NCBI GenBank assembly: GCA_947095585.1
Contig: OX352763.1
Span: 35,513,462 to 35,577,461, forward strand
Reading direction: 5' to 3'
DNA from: Nephrocerus scutellatus
Lineage: Eukaryota > Arthropoda > Insecta > Diptera > Pipunculidae
DNA: 64,000 bases
Positions 56,431 through 64,000 of the stretch are shown here, piece by piece. Each line of letters opens with the position of its first letter. The first letter of the stretch is position 1. Made by a program: the position numbers and the translations under genes. A model generated the notes under the pieces. The model searched no databases. It was given only the letters and a program-made list of their open reading frames with translations, and had not been told where the DNA came from.

Positions 56431-57195
56431 TTTTTTATTGTTTTGTGGCTGCTTACTGGCCGGAGACAAAGCAGTTATTGGCACAACTCTGGCTCCTGAC
56501 TCTATATTTATTTGGCAATATCTCTGCGTAATCTGGAGATCCACTTGGTTATTCTGCTTTTATTGTATTGTGTAGGTCTTATTGCTCTTGGCATAGCCCT
56601 TAGATGTGACGTAGTGTTATGGAAAGATTTAATTCATTCACCGACAGAACTGCGGTCACAAATTCACTGACGGCTTTGAAGGTAGACGACTCACTTGGCG
56701 AAATGATTAACCTTCTACTTCCAAGTCGGATTGTTAACTCAAAACTGGGTGTGTCGTCTGCCAGAAGATCTGTCTGCAGAGGAAGCCCTCAAGGTGGAGT
56801 CCTGTCCCCTTTCTATGAAACTTTTATGAAAATTATTGGCGAATGAACTGCTTGTATGCGTGAGAAGGGAGGGCTGCTTATCCGGATGACGTTGCTATTG
56901 CCATCTCAGGAAAGTACCCTAAAACCTAGAACTCCTGTAAAATGCTCTCAACAAGCTAACAAATTGGGCAGATCGCTGCGGCTTAGGAGTAAACCCACAC
57001 AAATCTGAACTTGTCCTCTTTACTAGGAAATACAAAATCCTACCTGTTGACCACCCTCCTTCTATTAAAGGTACAAGCTTAACGTTCTCCAATAAAGCCA
57101 AGTATTTGGGTCTTATTTTGGATAGGAAGCTAAGCTGGAAACCCAGCATACAAGAAAGAGTTCGAAAAGCCACAGTGGCACTCTTCTCATGCAAA

Positions 57196-57706
57196 AAAAG
57201 AGCAGGATAGGCTGTATCGGAGATACGGCCGGTGGGTTTTCTGTCTGGCACGAAAAAAAAAGAAAACAAAGATCTTCTTGTCTGTGGAACGGATACACGA
57301 ACGGACATCTGAAAATCTCAAAATGGTATAATTCCCAAAATTCCAGATCGTAATGATAATTTCTTTAGGAACAAGTCTTAATATCGCATCTAAGTCCTAA
57401 ATAGCGAATTTCACGCGAATGGCTTGAGAAATTGCTTTGTTCCCGACATTCCAGACCATAATGACCATATTCCAGAATTGCCATAGGAACAACTCTTAAA
57501 GTCCTACATTCTGACTTTCATACAAATCGCTTGAGAAATGGCTTAGTTCCCAAAAAAGTTTCAACATAATTTCATTTAACAGTGTCTCATAACAGTGTCT
57601 GACTTAACAGTGGGACATTTAACATGGGACATAACAGTGTCTCACTTAACATTTTATTTTTAGAACATGTTACCCCTTAAATCTTGTATTGATGCGTTGT
57701 CCCGTC
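57196..57706 (+). mobile_element. Repeat R510, copy 2 (complete, 511 bp, class unknown)
   Basis: An insertion precisely delimited by the uninterrupted LINE paralogue at 47.28 kb: there the sequence CATGCAAAAAGCCATTGG is continuous, while here it is split, with CATGCAAAAAAA on the left and CGTCAAAAGCCATTGG on the right. A short duplication of CAAAA is likely. The interior has a hairpin near the left end, ~115-bp repeats with CTTGAGAAAT.GCTT, a cluster of AACAGTGTCT..TTAAC short repeats, and the right end TGTTACCCCTTAAATC. No open frame; no TIR or A tail recognised. A second copy lies at 28.8-30.8 kb. Confidence 0.75.
57210..57230 (+). other. R510 hairpin, copy 2
   Basis: GGCTGTATC and GATACGGCC pair over 9 bp (one G-T wobble) around a GGA loop. 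It differs from the other copy by one base on each arm, preserving pairing. Confidence 0.65.
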
Positions 57707-57774
57707 AAAAGCCATTGGTAGCCGTTGGGGTCTTCAACCCCATATAACACATAAGACCTACTCTTCTATATGGT

Positions 57775-58173
57775 GTGACTGTACAGTGGACTACCTTAAA
57801 TAAGAAAGTAAACCTTGACAAATTAAGCAAAGTCCACAGATCAGAGTGTCTATGTATGAGCGGAGCACTTCGTACAACCCTCTCCGCCGCATTGTGCATT
57901 CTGTACGAACTTACACCACTCGACATTTTCAGCAGGCAAGTAGCTGCTAGTTCGGCTATTCGCCTTAATGCTATCTCCCAGTGGACTAGAAATGAAATCG
58001 GTCACTACTCTATCCCGAATTTAGTCAGGATCACAGACAACATAGACCACACCACTCGACAGCTCAATTTCAATAAAAACGCGCACATGGAAGATGAACA
58101 CATTCATTTTTACACAGACGGGTCTAAAGCGGAGTTGGTGGAGGAGTTTTTTTTTATAAAAGCTAAATCTTAG
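57775..58173 (+). pseudogene. RT/RNase H fragment of LOA/I-type LINE
   Basis: A 132-residue frame with LNKKVNLDKLSKVHRSECLCMSGALRTTLSAALCILYELTPLDIFSRQVAASSAIRLNAISQW (RT-RNase H connection) followed by HIHFYTDGSKAE, the first RNase H active-site strand (Asp in TDGS). It ends within the domain because of a frame break near 58145, where a run of T is present. Confidence 0.6.
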
Positions 58174-58666
58174 CCTATCTTTCCGTCTTACTAATCGCTG
58201 CAGTGCTTTTCAGGCTGAAATTATGGCGATCAGTGAACTCTTGTCTTGGCTGAAGAGTAACGTCATATCCCCTATAGATATCGGTATATTCTCGGATTAT
58301 CAAACTGCGCTGAAATCCCTGGAATCATTTTCTAAAAATTCAATCTTAGACCTTAACTGTCGATCATCTCATAGGGAGATGACGGAGCAGTTTAATATCG
58401 TGGATGTCGTGGCATAGAGACATTCCGGGAAACTGTATGGCTGACGAACTTGCCAAACAAGGAACTATACTACCCATCTTACCTAAATATGGTTCTCTAG
58501 GCATACCAATCGCTACATGAAAACTCATGTTAAAGCGGGATGCTATTGATAAAACTAATCGTAGGGTGTCAAACGGTACATCTGCATAGCGACAAGCAGA
58601 TCTGGCTCACGCTGGATCCGAAATGCTCCAAGTGTTTGATCTCTCAAAAAAGATGTAGGTGTCATT

Positions 58667-59014
58667 ATGAGACACTGTCTTATAGGTAAGCATGCAACAA
58701 GACTCGGAGTCTTCTTGAATGACTTCTGCAGGAACTGCATGCCTGAGGAGGAGGAGGAGATCATTATCCACCTTCTCTGTACTTGTGCAGGCCTCTTCAG
58801 AAACGTAAACTCCATATTGGAGCTTTCTTTTACAACGACACTAATGATCTTATCAACACTGATATCAGGAATCTCCTTCGCTTCATACGAACCTCTAGGT
58901 GGTTCAACGAGTAGGTGGAGGGAAACTTTCCTGATCTGTGTGGTATCACAATGGACCATTGGCAACGAGGGGTCTTTATGTATCCGGACTTCCGTCGTTA
59001 AAAATCGCAACTAG
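58667..59014 (+). pseudogene. C-terminal Cys/His region of LOA/I-type LINE
   Basis: A 115-residue frame following RNase H. It holds GKHATRLGVFLNDFCRNCMPEEEEEIIIHLLCTCAGL, a Cys-x2-Cys..His..Cys arrangement conserved at this place in the related copies (compare CNDFCMDDEKKETIEH at 4.1 kb). The last 45 residues match poorly and probably read through a frameshift. Confidence 0.55.
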
Positions 59015-59114
59015 TCCAATTAATTAGGGTGATACAGATAAAAATCTTGGGCTTGGACTTTAGCCGTATGCTTTCCTTGGACATACATATGAACAGTACT
59101 GACGATAAGGTCTA

Positions 59115-59629
59115 CAGTGGACTGTCTAAAATGTCACCCTCCCTTCTCCGGGGAGACAACTCACCCATAGGAGTGTCCAACCAATATATATACATCAGTG
59201 GCCCCGAGAACTATAGAATCGGCACTAATATTGGTCAACCCCCCCCCCCCCCCGTCAGTTATCAACCCCATCCCCCTAAAGCTGTCTTACCATCCATCAC
59301 CATTTAACTCAGCGACCCCGAAAACCATAGAATCGAAACTCCGCCTTGTTACGAAAATAGAATGCCGGTCCCAAGACCGGGTAAAGGAGGAGGGTATGAG
59401 GCAACGGACTTTTCATATCCTCAGTAAAGTAAATGTGGGCGCCGTAACTCAGTGGATAGGTGCATGCATGGAGGTTCGTGGCATGAACACCAAAACTATT
59501 CTTCACGGTGTCCCACCTCTCGCAAATGTCTGCCAAACGCCCGAGAGTAATAACCTGTCACAGTAAGCTTCTCAATTCGCCTTCAGATATGGCATTAAAC
59601 TGTAGGTCAGTGGACTGTCTAAAATGTCA
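59115..59629. repeat. 22-bp perfect direct repeats bracketing 471 bp
   Basis: CAGTGGACTGTCTAAAATGTCA-type identical 22-mers lie at 59115-59136 and 59608-59629. Between them are a poly(C) run (59239-59253), a block related to the tandem repeat at 7.74-8.04 kb (59254-59345) and a 3'-truncated SINE whose last base abuts the right repeat. Confidence 0.7.
59436..59607 (+). mobile_element. tRNA-derived SINE, copy 5 (internally deleted, 3'-truncated)
   Basis: It begins GGGCGCCGTAACTCAGTGG (A box), is missing the region around the B box, continues with ACACCAAAACTATTCTTCACG and CCCACCTCTCGC, and stops after TTAAACTGTAGGT without the tail. It ends exactly at the right 22-bp direct repeat. Confidence 0.75.
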
Positions 59630-59689
59630 GTAAGCATTTTGGCAGTTTTACTCTAAGAATTCAATATTTTTATGAGACCAGATCAAAAG

Positions 59690-59900
59690 AGTCAGAAAAA
59701 ACAATATGTTCTATTTAACAGTCTCGCTCTTATACAGAAAACAAAGTTCACTTATGGCTTTATAGGTTCTATTTCAGCTGTGTTCTTACTGGTATCGACC
59801 AATAATGTCTTTAACGTATGGGAATATTCAGAAGAACATCTTATACACGGTACGATTCAATGTTATACATCGATAATTGCTGCCTTATCTCCAGCCTATT
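59690..59900 (-). mobile_element. Family A fragment, copy 8
   Basis: Minus-strand fragment of the RT centre: TTCACTTATGGCTTTATAG, ACTGGTAT.GACCAATAATG and GAACATCTTATACACGGTAC correspond to blocks seen at 8.73-8.81 kb and 37.00-36.94 kb. It has an internal deletion; the ends are uncertain. Confidence 0.5.
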
Positions 59901-59909
59901 GCCATCAAC

Positions 59910-60960
59910 AGGCTTCTGAAAGCGTCTTCAGTTATACTTCTGTTACTCTAAACCCCCTAAATGAAAGAACGCCTAATCGGGTACAAGTTGTTTTTCCTGT
60001 TCTAATGAGGACGAACAAAAACTCTACACATCCTCTTATTCCATCACCTCATTAAGCGTGGTTGGTAATCTGTTGTCATTATGTTCTCATGATATCCGAT
60101 TAAAAAAATTACAAAGTCATAAACATCAGGGAACCCCACACCATCGTCGAACAATATCATTCTTCCTTACGAAATCCGATAGACAACTCAAGAACAATAA
60201 AATAACTCTTTATTCAATCCTGCACAACGCCCACTCAAAACTTCACAAGATAATATCGATAGGGAGGGATAATCTCTGATAATTAATTACAAAGCGAACA
60301 CTTATAAGAATTCCATTTTCGTCGGAGCATGAAGTCCTTTAATTAATTGAATACAAAAAGGAATGAAGCACAATGCTCGTTGTTGGATTTGATTGGAGCG
60401 AAAACAAAGTGAACTCTTAGTCAACTCTTATTACCCCATTAATGTTGCTCTCAAACAATGGGGAAGACATTAATACCTACTTGGATTGCAATGAAATTCC
60501 TGATGATAGTGACTACAAATAAAGGACGCGGCAAATATAACTATTTACTGACTAAAACCAAACTATTTTGTGTGCTTGCGAGTGATTGTGATATATTTCT
60601 GGTAAGCTGGTACGAAATAGTGCTGAATAAAAGAACGGAATAAAGCTATGCACCTTATATGAAAAATTATTTAGCTGAATGGTTTTATAACAACAAAACC
60701 TACGTTCAATTGATTTGAAAATGTTGGGTTGAATAGTTAAGTTCATTGCAGCTATTGCCTTTGGCGTAACCTGAATATTGTGAATTTCCTTAAAATTGTG
60801 CTGAATAAACTCTGCATTGCGTTTGATCGGGAAACTACTGACTGCTCAAAACTTGGTTTGAGCCAGTAGCGCAACAATCAAGTTCATGATGTAGTGCTTG
60901 CTCTACCTCCGGGCAACTATGTGTATAAATCCTTATATATGGAATCTAAAACTGCAAGTA
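59910..60960. other. Interval without recognised genes
   Basis: No supported open frame or shared repeat; 60900-60990 may be the 5' leader of the RTE-B copy. Confidence 0.4.
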
Positions 60961-61004
60961 CGAACGGTCTAACGTTTCTAGTCTAGGTAACGTGGGTTAA
61001 CACC

Positions 61005-61436
61005 GTGCGGTACCGAAAAATGCCCGCTACTGGAACCGACACAACGCCTCGGATAAGTAATAATCGAATAATGACGACTTTTGGCTATTGTACCCGGACT
61101 AAGATTGGTTTCTGGAATGTGGGGATGCTCCTTGGCTCAGGGAGTGAAGGACCTCAAAATGTCCCATTTCTTCAACTGGAACGTGAGATTCTTCGATATA
61201 ATTTGGACATACTGAGAGTGAGTGAAGTAAGATGGTTCGACGCGGGAGAGTACCAATCCCCAACGTGTAACACTGTGCTACTCTACTCCGGCAAACCCTC
61301 CGGCAGTCCCCGTGAATCTGGAGTGCTAACGCTAACGCCAACAGCACGTAGAGACCTAATTTCCTTGTACCCGGATAGGATCTTATCGGCCAGATTTCGG
61401 ACTAGATTACGGCGCGTCACGATCATACAGTGTTAA
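61005..61436 (+). pseudogene. RTE-B endonuclease, N-terminal half
   Basis: A 143-residue open frame. The first 32 residues are Thr/Arg-rich leader. FWNVG near residue 38 corresponds to the TWNV start of the fold, and the Glu of VSEVRW near residue 75 aligns with the catalytic glutamate of AP-type endonucleases. It ends at a stop after RVTIIQC, where the YAPT motif is read in another frame (about 61437-61460). Confidence 0.6.
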
Positions 61437-62065
61437 GACCCAACGAATCCTTCGACTGAGGATGAAAAAAACAACTTCTACTATCAGCTAAGTGCTGTAT
61501 TCAACGCAACGCCGAATGGAGATATCGTCATCGTTATGGGGGACTTAAATGCCAAGGTAGGCAATGACCAATGACTCAGACATGTGAGTGGGAAGCACGG
61601 CCTCGTCGAACGAAATGGTGAAAGATTTGTTGATTTCTGCAACACCAACCACCTTGTCATAGGAGGCACCATGTTTGAGCATAAGACCTGCCACAAAGTC
61701 AGCTGGGTGTTAACTGACAGGCAATCATCATCCAACCAAATCGACCTTGTGGCGATTAGCCGACGTTTTCGGAGCTATAGCAGCAACGAGGATCGAGCTA
61801 GTGCCCCTGTATCGAAGCAAAAGGAGAAAAGTGCAGCGTAGTGTAAGACGTGACAAACGTAATTATATTAACAACCTGAGCTCAGAAGCAGAGGAAGCAG
61901 CGAGTAGGTGCGATAGCAGAACCGTTTGCAGAATCACGCAAGAGCTGACCTAAACGTGTCCTTAACCGTGTATTCGCTAACGATATGCATCCAAAACAAA
62001 TGGAGCTGCCGGAAGTAACAACTTCCCGAATTCGCACCTCAACTCCCAGATGAGATCGCTACCGC

Positions 62066-62401
62066 GTGAGAAAGCGTTTGACGATGTCAACAGACAGTTT
62101 ATTTGGCTCGCCTTGCCCAGGATATGCAGGTATGCCCGATGAACTAATAGCTATTATTAAATCAACCTATGATGACTCTAAATGGCATGTGCTGCATAGA
62201 GGAAAGCTGTCAGAGGAATTCGAGATACTAACTGGGGTACGACAAGGTTGCATTCTATCGCCGATACTCTTTTGGTTGATGATTAGCGATGTACTTCGCG
62301 CAGCTTTATCTACTGGAAACGAAGGAACTCGTTGGACTCTTACATCTCAACTCAAACATCTGACTACGCTGACGACATTTGTTTACAGCTGCACTAAATG
62401 A
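62066..62401 (+). pseudogene. RTE-B RT palm fragment
   Basis: A 111-residue frame with DELIAIIKSTYDDSKWHVLHRGKLSEEFEILTGVRQGCILSPILFWLMISDVLRAALSTGNEGTRWTL, the palm segment containing the conserved GVRQGCILSP. Just before the catalytic YADD a one-base deletion shifts the frame, giving HLTTLTTFVYS. Confidence 0.6.
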
Positions 62402-63059
62402 CAACAAATGTGGAAAGGGAGGCAAATGTTGCCGGTTTAAAGATTAATTCTGCCAAAACCAAAATCAACATCCTCGGCACTAACTAAGTAACTCAATTTA
62501 ACATTGCTGGACAACCGGTTGAGAGAGTAGAGAATTTCCAATATCTTGGGAGTATTGTCTCGATCGAAGGTAGAACCAAATCAACGAACCAAGCCAGATC
62601 AGTGTTTGGAATGATGTCCATGATATGGCGAAGCAATGCGATCAGCTTAAACACCAAGCTGCGATGATGACCGCTACTATCACAAAAAGTTTACTAACGT
62701 TCGTAAAAAGGTGCCTACGCAACATCTTGAGGGTTTTTTGGCCTAACCGTATCTCTAACGAACATCTTTACCAGAGAACGGAGATAGGCACAACCATACA
62801 ACGACGGAAGTGGCAGTGAATTGGTCATACATTCCGACAGTTCCATAGCAAACTACGCAATGCAATGGAATCCGTTATATCAGGATGGTAGAAGAACGGG
62901 CTGTCTGAGATGGCGCAGAACAGTTGAGGAGGAGTCACGGCAATTAGGGAAGAGTTGGAGAGAGCTGTAGTCATTGCCAGAAGCGATAGCGCGTAGGCGT
63001 AGTAGAGCCATAGGACCCACAAGGGGATATAGGAAACAAAGAAGATGTGAAGTAAGACT

Positions 63060-64000
63060 ATTTGAGACATTGACTACGAGTGGACTGCAAAAGTTGAATC
63101 TTATCTTAAAGAGAGCTATGCGAATGAACATACAGTTTCTAACGATGAAGTAGTCACTCAGTGTAACATTTAGGATCGGGGTGTTATAGCTGGAAACATG
63201 GCTATATAAAGGAAGCATGAAAACGTATCTTATCATGGCGTTATGAGCCACTTGAAGTCTGCGAAAAGAAATTGAGTCCAAGGAGGGGCAAATACACACA
63301 GAGTATGCTAGGAGTATGCAGAGTGTCAGGAACGTTTGAACCAGCTTTAAGCGAACACCCTGGGGAGTGTAGACAGCACTTTTCCACAGGTAGCGAAGGG
63401 TACCATATATTATACCAACAACAGAGTTTATATGATCATTAGCTGAGAGATAACTGTTAATACTGGCTCCAAGATGTTTAACTTTTGTGCAATATGAGAT
63501 TGCATTTCCATCAAGCATTATGCTAGGTATGCCACTGGCCAGTGGCATGTTCCGGGGGATTAACAGGCATTGTGTTTTTACTTGATTAAATCGCAGGCAA
63601 TTTCTACGTGCCCACTCATGAATGCGACCAAGATCATCATTAAAGAGGGTAACACAATCTTCCATAAGCCCTCTGGGGCGTGAGAAGTACACTTGTACAT
63701 CATCAGCGTACATATGCACAGAAATGGATTTGCCAAGGTTAGTGAGATCATTAATATATAAAGTTATAAAATTAGAAGTGGACCAAGCACAGATCCCTGT
63801 GGTACTTCAATCTTCAGTTCAAGTGTGGATGAGTAATCACTATTTACAAATACTTGCTTTGTTCTACCAGTAAGGTAATCAATAACAAATTTAACAGCGG
63901 AGTGACTAAAGCCGAAGTATACTTTTAATTTATCTCACATAATTTGAAAATTTATTCAGTCAAAAGCCATCAAACCCAAAAGGTAGTACTTACCTTACAT
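63060..64000 (-). mobile_element. CR1/Jockey-type LINE (family D), running off the window
   Basis: Minus-strand element whose 5' part lies beyond the right edge. The part present includes the catalytic MHMYADDVQVYFSRPRG (about 63719-63670), NCLRFNQVKTQCLLIPRN, VKHLGASINSYLSANDHI and the C-terminal domain to about 63080. Upstream of the frame (63720-63970) the RT continues in other frames. It meets the RTE-B copy at about 63055, apparently 3'-truncated because no tail is seen. Confidence 0.7.
63075..63719 (-). pseudogene. CR1/Jockey-type RT, palm to C-terminus
   Basis: The open frame continues to 62880, but everything below about 63075 is antisense to the RTE-B copy and does not belong to it. 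The LINE part has about 215 residues: YADD at residues 4-7, a helical region with RIHEWARRNCLRFN, the KHLGASINSYLS block (normally KYLG), and VPTS-less C-terminal sequence. The intact YADD and lack of stops suggest a relatively young copy. Confidence 0.65.

Larger units (their letters stand above)
56590..59030 (+). mobile_element. RNase-H (LOA/I-type) LINE, copy 4, interrupted by R510
   Basis: Plus-strand copy with RT palm (SVCRGSPQGGVLSPF, about 56765-56810), catalytic region AYPDDVAIAISG (about 56875-56910; YPDD instead of YADD), NPHKSELVLFTRKYK, KYLGLILDRKLSWKP, and KATVALFSCKK ending at 57190. The R510 repeat follows (57196-57706). Then come AIGSRWGLQPHITH, RNase H (FYTDGSK at about 58110, QAEIMAI at about 58215, IGIFSDYQTALKSL at about 58280) and the Cys/His C-terminus (FCRNCMPEEEEEIIIHLLCTCAGL, about 58725-58795). 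Several stops and frameshifts are present. Confidence 0.75.
60990..63050 (+). mobile_element. RTE-clade LINE, family B copy 3 (EN plus RT, internal deletion)
   Basis: The most complete family-B copy. Endonuclease: KIGFWNVGMLLGSGSE (about 61105), EREILRYNLDILRVSEVRW (about 61180-61235, with the catalytic Glu), VIVMGDLNAKVGN (about 61530-61565, the Asp/Asn block), and DRQSSSNQIDLVAI (about 61715-61755). The RT then starts late at KAFDDVNRQF (about 62073), so the fingers are deleted. It continues with KLIAIIKSTYDDSKWHV-type sequence and GVRQGCILSPILFWLMISDVLR (about 62240-62295), has a frameshift in the YADD region (about 62365), and ends with the RRKWQ tail and GPTRGYR near 63030. Confidence 0.75.

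Overview
This 64-kb window looks like eukaryotic, AT-rich insect DNA, most likely from a higher fly (Diptera). The evidence is one spliced cuticle-type gene with a Retinin_C-like segment and Ala-Ala-Pro/Tyr repeats, short GT-AG introns, and a dense layer of decayed non-LTR retrotransposons of the RTE, LOA/I, CR1 and Jockey types. There are no bacterial operons, CRISPR arrays, rRNA genes or functional tRNA genes. Species placement is inference.

Layout. 0-6 kb: decayed LINEs (family A RTE-like with a second RTE nested in it; the 3' end of an RNase-H LINE with a CCTAA tail; an RTE family-B copy). 6.4-7.5 kb: the only host gene I can support, on the minus strand. 7.7-9.6 kb: a degenerate tandem repeat, a decayed family-A LINE and a tRNA-derived SINE. 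10.5-12.8 kb: small tandem duplications and element T (a repeat with internal ~115-bp units). 13-14.5 kb: another RTE-like relic. 15.8-16.5 kb: a MITE-like repeat and a second SINE. 19.7-20.6 kb: a CGTGTG/CACACG-rich tandem array. 21.1-22.3 kb: a 5'-truncated Jockey-type LINE with a poly(A) tail. 22.8-23.4 kb: element T, with both ends. 26.4-28.2 kb: LINE A. 28.8-30.8 kb: an unclassified repeat, here called R510, apparently split by a pair of long direct repeats. 31.7-35 kb: a fairly well-preserved LINE (family E) interrupted by a mariner-like DNA transposon. 36.2-43.6 kb: two plus-strand family-A copies. 44-48 kb: a second MITE-like copy and an RNase-H LINE. 48.4-52.6 kb: a CR1-like LINE and LINE A, each carrying a SINE. 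52.6-54.5 kb: element T split by an RTE-B fragment, then a Jockey-type relic. 56.0-56.4 kb: a 41-bp minisatellite. 56.6-59.0 kb: an RNase-H LINE containing R510. 59.1-64 kb: a SINE fragment, an RTE-B copy with its endonuclease, and a CR1-like LINE running off the right edge.

How the parts relate. Almost every long open frame is a fragment of LINE endonuclease, reverse transcriptase or RNase H with frameshifts and stops, so no autonomous element is intact. Several insertions can be dated against each other because one element interrupts another: SINEs sit in LINEs A and CR1, the mariner sits in E, R510 sits in the RNase-H LINE, and RTE-B sits in element T. The two most interesting things are a SINE family with internal pol III boxes, an (ATT)n tail and 11-14 bp target-site duplications, and R510, whose insertion site is defined by an uninterrupted paralogue in the same window and which has a 9-bp hairpin with a compensatory base-pair change. 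All family assignments come from reading motifs by eye; no database was searched.
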